Positions 18,472 through 29,732 of a DNA stretch of 64,000 nt are shown here, piece after piece. Position numbers and translations under genes: made by a program. Source of the DNA: Xanthobacteraceae bacterium (lineage in GTDB: Bacteria > Pseudomonadota > Alphaproteobacteria > Rhizobiales > Xanthobacteraceae). Under the pieces are notes generated by a model that was given only the letters and a program-made list of their open reading frames with translations, did not search any database and had not been told where the DNA came from. The stretch lies in the NCBI GenBank assembly GCA_022844485.1, contig JALHLQ010000016.1, forward strand, positions 28,750 to 92,749. Direction: 5' to 3'. Each line of letters opens with the position of its first letter. The first letter of the stretch is position 1.

Positions 18472-18810
18472 ATGATGAAGAATATCGAAGACCTGCAGAA
18501 GCTTGGAAAGGACAATGTGGACATTGCGACGAAGCAGTTCGGCGCCATGAGCAAGGGTTTCCAGGCCATTGCCACCGAATTTGCCGATTACTCGAAGAAG
18601 TCCTTTGAGGACGGCACAGCCGCTTTCGAGAAGCTTGCGGGCGCGAAGTCGCTCGACAAGGCGCTTGAGATCCAGACGGATTTCGCGAAGTCGGCCTACG
18701 AAGGCTTGGTCGCGAAGGCCACCAAGATCGGCGAGCTTTACACCGATATGGCCCAAGAGGCTTTCAAGCCGCTGGAAGGCTATCTCGCCAAGGTGACCCC
18801 GGCGAAGTGA
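18472..18810 (+). CDS. Phasin family protein
   Basis: A 112-residue amphipathic, mostly helical protein of the phasin_2 type: KNIEDLQKLGKDNVDIATKQ at the start, EFADYSKKSFEDGTAAFEKL in the middle, and QTDFAKSAYEGLVAKATKIG. Phasins coat polyhydroxyalkanoate granules and prevent their fusion. GGAGG lies 7 bases before the ATG at 18472 (a second ATG follows directly). The upstream PhaR-like sites and the downstream terminator make it a single-gene transcription unit that should be induced when polymer accumulates. Confidence 0.9.
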   Translation: MMKNIEDLQKLGKDNVDIATKQFGAMSKGFQAIATEFADYSKKSFEDGTAAFEKLAGAKSLDKALEIQTDFAKSAYEGLVAKATKIGELYTDMAQEAFKPLEGYLAKVTPAK

Positions 18811-18839
18811 ACCCTCGTCACTCCTTGGTTTAGTTTCCG

Positions 18840-18869
18840 AACCCGGCCGGGTCCTTCGGCCGGGTTTTT
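18840..18869 (+). terminator. Rho-independent terminator of the phasin gene
   Basis: A 9-bp stem (18840-18848 with 18858-18866) with a 9-base loop runs into a T tract, about 30 bases past the phasin stop. Confidence 0.85.
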
Positions 18870-18993
18870 GTTTTCCGCCGGCCCGTCCACGCGGCGGGCC
18901 GGCTTTCGACCCCTCGGGCCTGCGTGGGCCGCAAGAGCTGCAGCGCACGCGGCAAGCGGCTCTCGGCCCAGCCCGCTGCCCTGCGGGAGGGCC

Positions 18994-20187
18994 TTACTTC
19001 GACACGCGCAAATTGGCCAGGGTTTGCGCGATGGCGCTGAAGACGCCCTCGAGATCGCCGGCCTGCCGCACGTCGTAATACATCTCCTTCTTGGTTGCGC
19101 AGGCCTGCAGCAGGTCCGCATTTCCTTCGATCACTCGCACCGTATAGACCTTGATGCCGGTCGTGCTTCGAATGGCATTGCAAGCGGCCCTCGTGCGTTC
19201 GTCGATCTGCCACGTCGTCGACGTGAAACGGTTGCGCGTGTTCTCTCCGTCGGTGAGCAGAATGATCGCCTTGTCGAGATCCGGTTGCGGGAGCGAAGCC
19301 TGTGTATAGGGGACGGTGCTGGTGAGAGCATGCCAGGCCCAGACCAGGCCGATCGTCACATTGGTGTTGCCGTTGGGCTGCATCTGATCGACCTTCGCTC
19401 GCAGCGCGGCCCAATCGCTGGTCAGCGGCATCGCCTTCGCAAGCAGACTGCAATTGCGGGCGCGGAAATAAGTGCTGGCGTTGCCGTTCACCGGGCTTGT
19501 GTCCGCAACGTCATGGGGCATCGGCCTGTCGTCGACGCAGCCGGTCCAACTCCCTTTTGAGACCAGCGAATAGTCGATCCAGAACTCGTCCTTCACCGGC
19601 GTTCCGACATGGACCATGGTGTCGAAGGGGACGATGGCGACTTTCACGTCGTCCGGCTTCTTCGCAGCCTTCTCAAGAATAGCGAGAAGGCTGTGAACGG
19701 CCTTCTTCATCTCCGCCATCTTGTTCAGCGAGCCCATCGAGCCGGTGTTGTCGAGCGCCAGCGCCACCTCCAGCCGTTTCATCCCCCAGACCACTTCGGC
19801 CGAAGTCGCGATCGGGATCTCCGAGAAGCCGAGAAACCGTCCGACGGTGGTGTCGACGACGGCCTTGCCCGAAACAAGCAGCTTGAACGCCCCCGTCTTA
19901 GGACTGGTCAGGCTTGGCGTGATGGCGGCATTCCGCGCGTCCGCGAAGCGGAATGTCGCGGCGAAGTAGTCCTTGGCCTTGGCGCTCAACTGGCCCGCGG
20001 TCAGCGCCGGCGCTTCCTTCGAGAGCATGAGCGCCGTGGAATCGAGCGCCGCTTGGAGAGCGGTGCGCGCCGCGTTGGCCCGGCTGTAATCGACCGCGAC
20101 GCCGACCGCCGCCATGATCGGGACGGCGGCCAACGCAAAGAGCGGCGCGATCGCGCCGCCACGATCTGGCAGGAACCGAGTGGGCAT
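18994..20187 (-). CDS. TadG-like pilus-assembly/VWA protein, copy 1
   Basis: First of three tandem paralogues (397 residues). The N terminus after a short basic stretch reads DRGGAIAPLFALAAVPIMAA, the TadE/TadG-like transmembrane segment, then VAVDYSRANAARTALQAALD. A VWA domain follows with the metal-site motif LALDNTGSM, two conserved Cys (GCVDDR, RNCSLL) and DLDKAIILLTDGENT. The conserved end is AQTLANLRVSK. TadG-like proteins are exported with the tight-adherence pilus machinery, yet no tad secretion genes are nearby. AGGCGG precedes the ATG at 20187; a GTG two codons upstream is the alternative. Confidence 0.85.
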   Translation of the reverse strand: MPTRFLPDRGGAIAPLFALAAVPIMAAVGVAVDYSRANAARTALQAALDSTALMLSKEAPALTAGQLSAKAKDYFAATFRFADARNAAITPSLTSPKTGAFKLLVSGKAVVDTTVGRFLGFSEIPIATSAEVVWGMKRLEVALALDNTGSMGSLNKMAEMKKAVHSLLAILEKAAKKPDDVKVAIVPFDTMVHVGTPVKDEFWIDYSLVSKGSWTGCVDDRPMPHDVADTSPVNGNASTYFRARNCSLLAKAMPLTSDWAALRAKVDQMQPNGNTNVTIGLVWAWHALTSTVPYTQASLPQPDLDKAIILLTDGENTRNRFTSTTWQIDERTRAACNAIRSTTGIKVYTVRVIEGNADLLQACATKKEMYYDVRQAGDLEGVFSAIAQTLANLRVSK

Positions 20188-20328
20188 GGACACCGCCTTT
20201 GTCGCGAGTCGGCGGCATCATGGGAGCAAGGCCTTGCGCTTCCGTTCAGGAGCAGGCCAGGCTTTTCGGCTAAATTGCCGCGCCTTTTCCGACCAAATAG
20301 CGAGAATTCCCGCTACGTCCGGCGCGGA

Positions 20329-21570
20329 CTATTTTGCAACCCGGAGATTGGCGAGGTTTTGCGCGATCGCGCTGAACACGGTGTTCAGCTGGCTCGCCTG
20401 CTTCACGTCGAAATACATGTCCGCCTTTGTGGCGCAGTTCTTCAAGAGCGCGGCGTTCCCCTCAATGACGCGGATCGTGTAGAGCTTGATATTGGCCGCC
20501 CTGATATTGTTGCACACCGCCGTCGTGCGAAGGTTGATCTCGCCCGTGTTCGTCGTGAAACGGTTGCGGGTGTTCTCGCCGTCGGTCAGGAGAATGATGA
20601 CCTTGTCCAGATCCGGCTGCGGCGCGGCCGCCTGGTTGAGCGGCATGTTGGCGGTCAACGCATGCCAGGCCCAAACGAGGCCGATGGTCACGTTGGTCGC
20701 GCCATTCGGGCTCATGCCGTTGACGGTCAAGTCGAGGGCCTGCCAATCGCTGGTCAGCGGACGCATCTTCTCCAGGGCGCCATTCGCGCTGCATTCGGCG
20801 GCCGGAAAAAGCGTATCGGCGATTGCCGCATTGGGCGACACGTCGGTCACATCATAAGACTTGAGATAATCACGGTCGGCGATGCATCCGATCCAGGTGT
20901 TTTTGTTCTTGGTGAAATGGTCGAAGGTGACCCACGGCGCGACCGCAGTGTGGTCCTGATCGATGCGTACGGTCGTGTCAAAGGGAATGATCGCGACCTT
21001 GACATCGTCTGGCTTCTTGGCGGCCTTGTGCAGGGTGTCGAGCAGGCTTTTCACCGCCTTCTTCATCTCGACCATCTTGTTCGACCAGGCCATCGACCCG
21101 GTGTTGTCCAGCGCCAGCGCCACTTCGAGCCGCTTCATGCCCCAGGCCACTTCGGAGGACGCGCTGATCCTCATCTCGTCCGTTCCGAGTAGCCGGGCGA
21201 AATTGGCGTTGACGGCGGCATCCGCGGTGACGACGAGCTTGAAGCTGCCTTGCTGGGGCGTGGTGAAGCTCACATTGACGTTTGGCGGCGCCTTCACGAA
21301 ATCATTCGTGAAAAGCGATTGGAAATAGGCCTTCGCCTTCGTCTTGAGATCGCCCTCGGCGAGGTTGGGTGCGTCTCTCGAGAGCATGAGAGCGGTTGCA
21401 TCGAGCGCCGACAGGAGCGAGGTGCGGGTGGAGTTGGCGCGGCTGTAGTCCACCGCGGCCCCCACCATGCCGGCCATTGGCAGCAGGCTGAGCGCGAAGA
21501 TCGGCGCGACATTGCCGCCGCGATTGCGACCGAAGACGCCGCACGATGCAAGAAGGCGCGTGAACAGCAT
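20329..21570 (-). CDS. TadG-like pilus-assembly/VWA protein, copy 2
   Basis: Middle paralogue, 413 residues from the ATG at 21570 (a GTG 14 codons further upstream keeps the frame open). After a longer N terminus than its neighbours it has RNRGGNVAPIFALSLLPMAG, then AAVDYSRANSTRTSLLSALD, LALDNTGSM, GCIADRDYLKSYDV and DLDKVIILLTDGENT, ending QNLANLRVAK. It differs from copies 1 and 3 mainly between the transmembrane segment and the metal site and in the Cys-containing loop. Its ribosome site is weak. It may be exported and surface-linked like other TadG-type proteins; the ligand is unknown. Confidence 0.85.
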   Translation of the reverse strand: MLFTRLLASCGVFGRNRGGNVAPIFALSLLPMAGMVGAAVDYSRANSTRTSLLSALDATALMLSRDAPNLAEGDLKTKAKAYFQSLFTNDFVKAPPNVNVSFTTPQQGSFKLVVTADAAVNANFARLLGTDEMRISASSEVAWGMKRLEVALALDNTGSMAWSNKMVEMKKAVKSLLDTLHKAAKKPDDVKVAIIPFDTTVRIDQDHTAVAPWVTFDHFTKNKNTWIGCIADRDYLKSYDVTDVSPNAAIADTLFPAAECSANGALEKMRPLTSDWQALDLTVNGMSPNGATNVTIGLVWAWHALTANMPLNQAAAPQPDLDKVIILLTDGENTRNRFTTNTGEINLRTTAVCNNIRAANIKLYTIRVIEGNAALLKNCATKADMYFDVKQASQLNTVFSAIAQNLANLRVAK

Positions 21571-21719
21571 TTGAATCCACTGTTGCCGGAGACTGGCGCG
21601 GATTCTGCCCACGACTTGTGATGATTGCGTTCAGGAATTGGCGCGCAATTTGCGATCAATTGTCGGAGTTTTTAATCGATTGTCGGCCCAGGTCCCGCCG
21701 GGGGCCCTGATAGGGTTGA

Positions 21720-22919
21720 TTATTTCGCAACGTGCAAATTGGCCAAATTTTGCGCAATGGCGGCGAAGACCGTGTTCAACTGCGAGGCTTGGCGCACGTC
21801 GTAATACATGCTCGGATTCGAGGCGCAGTTCTTGAGCAGACTGGCGTTCCCCTCGATAACGCGGATCGTGTAAAGCTTGATGTTGGCGGCTTTGATGTTG
21901 GCGCAGGCGGCCCTGGTGCGGGCGTCGATCTTGGCGGAGTCCTTCTCCTTCCACCATCTGTTCTCGGTGTTGTCTCCGTCGGTCAGCAGAATGATCACTT
22001 TCTCGAGGTCGGGCTTGGTCGGCGACGCTTCCGCCAAAGGCGCGCCCGATGTGAGGGCGTGCCAAGCCCAGACGAGGCCGATGGTGACGTTCGTGTACCC
22101 GTTCGGGTTCATCTGATCGACCCGCCGCCGCAGGTCCCGCCAGTTGTTCGTGAGAGGCAGCACGTCGGCAAGGCCGCCGCTGCAATTTGCTGCGGGGAAA
22201 AGCGCGGCCGGACTGCCTGGAGCAGTATCCTGGACGTCGTGGGGCTGGTCGCGATCCTCCACGCATCCTTCCCACTTCTTTTTGGCGATGGCGTTCACAG
22301 CGTAATTGATCCAAGGCTCGTCGCGGTAGCTTTTTCCGATGCTGACCGTGCTATCGAAGGGAATGATGGCGACCTTGATGTCGTCCGGTTTCTTTGCCGC
22401 CTTTTCCAGAGTGTCGAGAAGGCTCTTCACCGCCTTCTTCAATTCGCCCATTTTGTTGTTCCAGGCCATCGACCCGGTATTGTCGAGCGCCAGCGCGACT
22501 TCGAGACGCTTCATGCCCCAGTTGACCTGGGAGGTAGCGCTGAAGCTGATCTGGCTCTGGTTCAGAAACCGCGCTACTTTCGTGTCGACTTTCCCAGAAC
22601 CGGTGACGACGAGATTGAAGTTCCCCTGAGAGACCTTGAGATCGGGGATGATCAGGAGGTCTTTGGCTTCGGGGTAGGAATAGATGTCCGAAAAGAAGTC
22701 CTTGGCCTTCTTGCTCAGTTCGGACTTGCTGAGGTTCACCGCTTCCTTGGACAGCATCAGCGCGGTCGAGTCGAGCGCGGCCTGCATGGCCGTGCGCGCC
22801 GAGTTCGCGCGGCTGTAATCGATTGCCGCGCCGACGAATCCCATCAAGGGGATGGTCGCGATAGCGAAGATCGGCGCCACGGAGGCGCGGCGGTCTCGAA
22901 AAAAGCGGGACAGGGGCAT
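21720..22919 (-). CDS. TadG-like pilus-assembly/VWA protein, copy 3
   Basis: Third paralogue (399 residues), promoter-proximal on the minus strand. N terminus: RDRRASVAPIFAIATIPLMG, then AAIDYSRANSARTAMQAALD. The metal-site motif LALDNTGSM, GCVEDRDQPHDVQDT, DLEKVIILLTDGDNT and the final QNLANLHVAK align with the other two copies. Its Cys-containing loop resembles copy 1 more than copy 2. AGGCGG lies just before the ATG. Between copies are 149 and 141 bases with no gene, enough for separate promoters. Confidence 0.85.
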   Translation of the reverse strand: MPLSRFFRDRRASVAPIFAIATIPLMGFVGAAIDYSRANSARTAMQAALDSTALMLSKEAVNLSKSELSKKAKDFFSDIYSYPEAKDLLIIPDLKVSQGNFNLVVTGSGKVDTKVARFLNQSQISFSATSQVNWGMKRLEVALALDNTGSMAWNNKMGELKKAVKSLLDTLEKAAKKPDDIKVAIIPFDSTVSIGKSYRDEPWINYAVNAIAKKKWEGCVEDRDQPHDVQDTAPGSPAALFPAANCSGGLADVLPLTNNWRDLRRRVDQMNPNGYTNVTIGLVWAWHALTSGAPLAEASPTKPDLEKVIILLTDGDNTENRWWKEKDSAKIDARTRAACANIKAANIKLYTIRVIEGNASLLKNCASNPSMYYDVRQASQLNTVFAAIAQNLANLHVAK

Positions 22920-23231
22920 GGTCCGCCTCAGTGTCTGAACGGACTTGCATGGTGGGCCGCCATTTTTGAAATTTAATTGAGAAGTGTCCCGATTTTCTGC
23001 CCTAATCGGGAGCGATTCTGTTTACCCTGTCCGGCCCGGTGCGGAGCATAGGGGAATCTGGAGCCGAAGGCAGGCCGGCGTGTCGTCAACATTCGCGTTC
23101 CAATCTGGAACATGTGGCATCGAATCCTTATTATTGTCGGAGAAGGCTCTAAGTCTGGTCGCACCGCCTTCGGCGGTCGGGGCGAATGGGCTCGGGGCGC
23201 AGCCGAATGTGAGCGCAAGGATCGACTTACC

Positions 23232-23600
23232 TTGACTGCAAGCTCCTTCATCCTGGAACGACTTGCCAATGAGGACCGCAAACGGCGCGGAGAGGGCACC
23301 GGCGCGCCGGGGACGGCCGTGGTCACCAAGACGCGGCCGCAGACCAAGCGTCCCAGCATGTACCGCGTGCTGCTGTTGAACGACGACTACACGCCCATGG
23401 AGTTCGTCGTTCATGTGCTGGAGCACTTCTTCGCCAAGGACCGCGAAGGCGCCACCCGAATTATGTTGCATGTGCACCATCACGGGGTCGGCGAATGCGG
23501 GGTGTTCACGTATGAAGTGGCGGAAACCAAAGTGACGCAGGTCATGGATTTCGCGCGCAAGCATCAACATCCTCTCCAATGCGTGATGGAAAAAAAGTAA
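23232..23600 (+). CDS. clpS: ATP-dependent Clp protease adaptor ClpS
   Basis: N-end-rule adaptor that hands substrates with bulky N-terminal residues to ClpAP. The core [20 protein letters not shown], then [20 protein letters not shown] and the end [20 protein letters not shown] are highly typical. The start is uncertain: an ATG at 23112 gives 162 residues, long for the family and without a ribosome site. A TTG at 23232 with AAGGA about 11 bases upstream gives 122 residues, close to the usual length, and I use it here. clpA follows 16 bases after the stop, so the two are an operon. Confidence 0.9.
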   Translation: MTASSFILERLANEDRKRRGEGTGAPGTAVVTKTRPQTKRPSMYRVLLLNDDYTPMEFVVHVLEHFFAKDREGATRIMLHVHHHGVGECGVFTYEVAETKVTQVMDFARKHQHPLQCVMEKK

Positions 23601-23616
23601 CAACGGAATCGAACTT

Positions 23617-26061
<2,445 letters not shown>

Positions 26062-26083
26062 TGATGACGTGACAGCGAAATGC

Positions 26084-26115
26084 AAGGCCGGGTGAGACAA
26101 TCACCCGGCCTTTTC
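26084..26115 (+). terminator. Rho-independent terminator of clpSA
   Basis: A perfect 12-bp stem (26084-26095 with 26101-26112) around a 5-base loop, followed by T residues, 23 bases past the clpA stop. Confidence 0.9.
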
Positions 26116-26198
26116 ATTCGTGCTGTCGGCATCCGCGCCGGCTAGGCAGGCAAACGCGATTGCGGCAGCGGTCAAGCTGTGAGACATGACGCGATCAC

Positions 26199-26933
26199 AT
26201 GCCTTTCGCGCCATCAGACACCCAGCAGTCCCGTCTCGCCATTTTCGCCGGCGGCGCGAAGGCGGCATTCATGTCGGTGCTCGCCTATGTCCTGTTTGGG
26301 ACCTACATCAGCATCGGCGCGCTGGCTCATGATTTTGGTTTCAGCCTGTTCTGGCTCTTGGCCTCGACCGTCCTTGTTTGGGCCGGACCCGCGCAAGTCA
26401 TCCTCATCACGGCGCTGGGCGGCGGCGCGACCCTGATCGAGACGGCGATAACCGTCGGGCTGACCGGCGTGCGCCTCTTCCCGATGGTCGCCTCGATGCT
26501 GCCGATCCTCAGAGGGCCAAGAACGCAATCCTGGCATCTTCTTCTTCCCGCTCACCTGACCGCGATCAGCATGTGGGTCGAGACCTTCCGGCTCGCCCCG
26601 CAACTGCCCCGCGAGCACCGGGTCGCCTTTTGCAATGGGCTCGGCCTCGGCTTCATGGTTGCGGCGCTCTCCGGCGCGTGGGCCGGATTCTATCTTGCGG
26701 GCCGCCTGCCTCCAGTGCTCACCGCGGCGCTCCTGTTTCTCACACCACTGGTGTTTTTGGTCTCGACCGTCCGCAACAGCCGGCTGATCGTTGACCGGAT
26801 CGCTTTGGCGCTGGGGCTTGTGATCGGACCTGTCCTCGCGGTGAACAAGATTGGTTTGGACCTGTTGTGGACCGCATTCATCGGCGGCTCTCTCGCCTAC
26901 GGGATCAATCGGATTATGAAGGCGGTGCGATGA
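26199..26933 (+). CDS. AzlC family branched-chain amino acid exporter, large subunit
   Basis: A 244-residue inner-membrane protein with about seven hydrophobic helices. AzlC-type signatures include FMSVLAYVLFGTYISIGALA, a WAGPAQVILITALGGGA segment and VGLTGVRLFPMVASMLPILR. With the small partner AzlD it exports branched-chain amino acids or analogues. The AzlD gene overlaps the stop by four bases, so the two subunits are translationally coupled. No Lrp-type regulator is adjacent. Confidence 0.9.
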   Translation: MPFAPSDTQQSRLAIFAGGAKAAFMSVLAYVLFGTYISIGALAHDFGFSLFWLLASTVLVWAGPAQVILITALGGGATLIETAITVGLTGVRLFPMVASMLPILRGPRTQSWHLLLPAHLTAISMWVETFRLAPQLPREHRVAFCNGLGLGFMVAALSGAWAGFYLAGRLPPVLTAALLFLTPLVFLVSTVRNSRLIVDRIALALGLVIGPVLAVNKIGLDLLWTAFIGGSLAYGINRIMKAVR

Positions 26934-27283
26934 CGGCCGTCTATTCCGATCTCAACCCATACCTGGTGCTGATCCTCGTCGGCTTTCTGCCCAATGAGAT
27001 CTGGCGGCTGCTCGGCTTTGCGGTCGCGCGCGGGCTCAACGAGGACTCTGAGATCGTCACCTGGGTCCGCGCCATTGCGACCGCGGCGCTCGGCGCCGTC
27101 ATTGCTCAGGTGGTCTTTTTCCCGCCGGGCGCGCTCGCCTCGGTGCCGCTTGCCGTCCGCATCGCGGCGATGCTGATCGGGCTCGCCGCATTCCTAGCCA
27201 TCCGCCGCTCCGTGTTGGCCGGAGTCATCGTCGGCGAATGCGTGCTGCTGGGCGGGCGCTTCCTGTTTGCACCACAGCCTTAA
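26930..27283 (+). CDS. AzlD family branched-chain amino acid exporter, small subunit
   Basis: A 117-residue membrane protein with about four helices; LVLILVGFLPNEIWRLLG near the N terminus fits AzlD. It forms the exporter with AzlC. The start is the ATG overlapping the azlC stop (ATGA); the frame reads further upstream inside azlC but that is not used. Its stop overlaps the convergent HIT-family stop by four bases. Confidence 0.88.
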   Translation: MTAVYSDLNPYLVLILVGFLPNEIWRLLGFAVARGLNEDSEIVTWVRAIATAALGAVIAQVVFFPPGALASVPLAVRIAAMLIGLAAFLAIRRSVLAGVIVGECVLLGGRFLFAPQP

Positions 27284-27708
27284 AGCTGCGCCAGCGCGGC
27301 GCGCAGCGTTTCCGCGTTCTTGGCGAGGATCTCGGGCTTTTCCATCTCGCTCGCGGGTGGCTTCATCGCGACCCCGTTATGGCGGGGCACGATGTGAACG
27401 TGCAGGTGGAACACCACCTGGCCGCCGGCGCTCTCGTTGAACTGCTGCAGCGTGATGCCGTCGGCTTTGAAGGCGCGCATGGCCGCTTTCGCGATCTTCT
27501 GGGTGACCTTGGCGACATGGGCCAGGTCCTCGGGATCAACGTCGAGCAGGTTCCGTGCCGGCGCCTTCGGGAGGATCAACGTATGCCCCGGCGCGCGTGG
27601 CATGATGTCGAGAAGCGCCACCGCGCGCTCATCCTCGTAGACCTTATGGGCAGGAAGCTCGCCCCGGAGGATCCTGGCGAAAATGTTGTTCGGGTCGTAA
27701 TCGGACAC
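27280..27708 (-). CDS. HIT family protein
   Basis: A 142-residue histidine-triad nucleotide-binding protein. The active site is VVFHLHVHIVPRH (HxHxH). N-terminal features include NNIFARILRGELPAHKVYED and LDIMPRAPGHTLILPK. HIT proteins hydrolyse AMP-linked substrates such as aminoacyl-AMP or dinucleoside polyphosphates. The start is the GTG at 27708, with GGAGGGG about 6 bases upstream; the frame continues upstream into the next gene. It follows the acyltransferase gene by 65 bases on the same strand. Confidence 0.92.
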   Translation of the reverse strand: MSDYDPNNIFARILRGELPAHKVYEDERAVALLDIMPRAPGHTLILPKAPARNLLDVDPEDLAHVAKVTQKIAKAAMRAFKADGITLQQFNESAGGQVVFHLHVHIVPRHNGVAMKPPASEMEKPEILAKNAETLRAALAQL

Positions 27709-27773
27709 GGAAAACCCCTCCACGACCAGGCACGTTGGACCAGAGCCGGGAACCGCGCAAGGGCCAGAGCGAT

Positions 27774-28967
27774 TCACGTCTTCCGGAACGGCGCCGCCGC
27801 GGCGAGCGCTTCGCCGGCCGCTTCGACATAGGCGCGCTCGCGCGTCAGATAGCTTGCGATCGCCCGCCGCAGCGCCGGGTCGGCGATGTAATGGGCCGAG
27901 TAGGTCGTCACCGGCACGTAACCGCGCGCGAGCTTGTGCTCGCCTTGCGCCCCCGCCTCGACGCAGGCGATCTTCTTGGCGATCGCAAATTCGATTGCCT
28001 GATAGTAGCAGATCTCGAAATGCAAGAAGGGGTGATGCTCGATCGCGCCCCAGTGGCGGCCATAGAGCGCGCCCGAGCCGATGAAGTTGATCGCGCCGGC
28101 GATGTAGCGTCCGGCCCGCTTCGCCATCACGAGCAGGATGTCGTCGCGCATCGTCTCGCCGATCAGGGAGAAAAATGCGCGCGTGAGATAGGGACGGCCC
28201 CATTTGCGCGAGCCGGTGTCCATGTAGAACGCGAAAAAAGCGTCCCACACGAATTCGGTCAGGTCCGAACCCGTCAGCCACTCGACCGTAATGCCTCCTT
28301 GCAGCGCCTCGCGCCGCTCGCGCACGATCGTCTTGCGCTTGCGCGATGCGAGCGCGGCGAGGAAATCATCGAACCGGGCATAGCCTTGGTTCAGCCAATG
28401 GAACTGCTGGTCGGTGCGCTGCAGGAGACCTTGCTCGCCGAGCCGCGTCCATTCCGTCTCCGTCGGAAAGGTGATGTGCACGGACGAGGCCCCGCGCAGC
28501 CGGCACAGTTCGATCAGGCCGGCGAGCAGCGCGTCGCGCAGCGGTGCGGCGTCGCGCGTGTTGGCCGTGAGCAGGCGAGGGCCCGTCACCGGGGTGAACG
28601 GCGCCGAGACCTGGAGTTTTGGATAATAGTCTCCGCCGGCCTGCTCGTAGGCTTCGGCCCAGCCGTGGTCGAAAACATATTCGCCCCACGAATGCGATTT
28701 CAGGTAGCAGGGCGCGGCGCCCGCGGGAATTTCCCCACCGCCCTCGAGCAGCAAGTGTTGCGGATGCCAGCCGGTGCGAGCCGTGGCCGAGCCGGAGCGC
28801 TCCAGGGCCGACAGGAAAGCGTGCGACACAAACGGATTGTACCACTTCGCCGGGTCCGGATTGGCGCAAGCATCCCACAGCTCCGCTCGCACGTCCGTAA
28901 GCGAGTCGACGACGCGGATGCGGAACGTTGCTGCGGCCTCGGCGTCCGATGCGCGACGCGATGTCAC
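27774..28967 (-). CDS. FemAB/GNAT-like acyltransferase (DUF482 / COG3146)
   Basis: A 397-residue cytosolic protein of the peptidoglycan-biosynthesis-like GNAT group. Characteristic segments are NPFVSHAFLSALERSGSA near the start, CYLKSHSWGEYVFDHGWAEA, TGPRLL, and late in the protein RHWGAIEHHPFLHFEICYYQ and GAQGEHKLARGYVPV. Members are thought to transfer acyl groups, but the substrate is not known. Start: the GTG at 28967, whose GTGA overlaps the stop of the glycerophosphodiesterase gene, implying coupling. Confidence 0.85.
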   Translation of the reverse strand: MTSRRASDAEAAATFRIRVVDSLTDVRAELWDACANPDPAKWYNPFVSHAFLSALERSGSATARTGWHPQHLLLEGGGEIPAGAAPCYLKSHSWGEYVFDHGWAEAYEQAGGDYYPKLQVSAPFTPVTGPRLLTANTRDAAPLRDALLAGLIELCRLRGASSVHITFPTETEWTRLGEQGLLQRTDQQFHWLNQGYARFDDFLAALASRKRKTIVRERREALQGGITVEWLTGSDLTEFVWDAFFAFYMDTGSRKWGRPYLTRAFFSLIGETMRDDILLVMAKRAGRYIAGAINFIGSGALYGRHWGAIEHHPFLHFEICYYQAIEFAIAKKIACVEAGAQGEHKLARGYVPVTTYSAHYIADPALRRAIASYLTRERAYVEAAGEALAAAAPFRKT

Positions 28968-29710
28968 GGACGAAAACCCTCGAACACGATCTGATCGGCC
29001 CAGCGGGCCGCGCGGCGGCGCTCTTCGTCCGTCCGTACCGTCCACGTAAGCAGCGGCAGGCCGAGAATCCAGCGTGCGAGCAGCGGAGCCGGGGAGGGCA
29101 GGTCGGCGATGCTGAAACCCACGAAGTGCGGCTTGGTGCGGAAGATATGGAGGAGATAAGCCATGCTTCGTCTCTGCGCCGGCGTCAGCTTCCGCCAAGC
29201 AGGATGCGTGAACGAACTGACTGCGAGGATGCCGCGCGGCAGCCCGGGGGCGACGGCATGCAAGGCGACCAGGTGCTCCGGATCGAACGACATGGCCGCA
29301 ACCGGACCCGCATATCTCGCGAGCACGGTGGCGGTCCGTTCGACAAGCCGCGTGTCGGCGGTGAAATAGCCTTTGAGTTCGAGGAAGAGCGGCGCGCGCC
29401 CGGCGGTCAGGTCGCAAAGCTCGCCGAGGGTCAGCATGCGGTCCCGCGTGAGCTTGTGCGGCACGAGCTGCAGATCGGCGGCGCTCATGCTGGCAAGCGC
29501 GCCTCGTCCCTCGGTCAGCCGGCCGAGCGCGTCGTCGTGATGGACCATTGCCTCGCCGTCGACGGAAAGCTGGAGATCCGCCTCGACGCCGTAGCCCGCC
29601 GCAATCGCCGCCTCGATCGCCGAAGCGGTGTTCTCGATGATGCCGGCGGCGGCGTCATGCAGTCCGCGATGCGCAATCGGCCGCGCGGTGAGCCAATCGA
29701 GACCAGCCAT
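28964..29710 (-). CDS. Glycerophosphodiester phosphodiesterase family protein
   Basis: A 248-residue GDPD of the UgpQ type with no signal peptide. It opens GLDWLTARPIAHRGLHD, then GIIENTASAIEAAIAAGYG, VEADLQLSVDGEAMVHHDD and LFLELKGY; the His pair and acidic metal ligands (HR, ENT, EADLQLS, HHDD) are all present. It hydrolyses glycerophosphodiesters to glycerol-3-phosphate. I use the ATG at 29710, since the frame upstream reaches into RidA. The gene lies 22 bases after ridA and overlaps the acyltransferase start. Confidence 0.92.
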   Translation of the reverse strand: MAGLDWLTARPIAHRGLHDAAAGIIENTASAIEAAIAAGYGVEADLQLSVDGEAMVHHDDALGRLTEGRGALASMSAADLQLVPHKLTRDRMLTLGELCDLTAGRAPLFLELKGYFTADTRLVERTATVLARYAGPVAAMSFDPEHLVALHAVAPGLPRGILAVSSFTHPAWRKLTPAQRRSMAYLLHIFRTKPHFVGFSIADLPSPAPLLARWILGLPLLTWTVRTDEERRRAARWADQIVFEGFRP

Positions 29711-29732
29711 GAGCGTCGCCGTGCGCGCTTTC

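Noticed and set aside
19609..21192. Plus-strand open frame of about 527 codons opposite the TadG-like genes
   Set aside because: It spans the gap between two clear minus-strand genes and has no recognisable domain.
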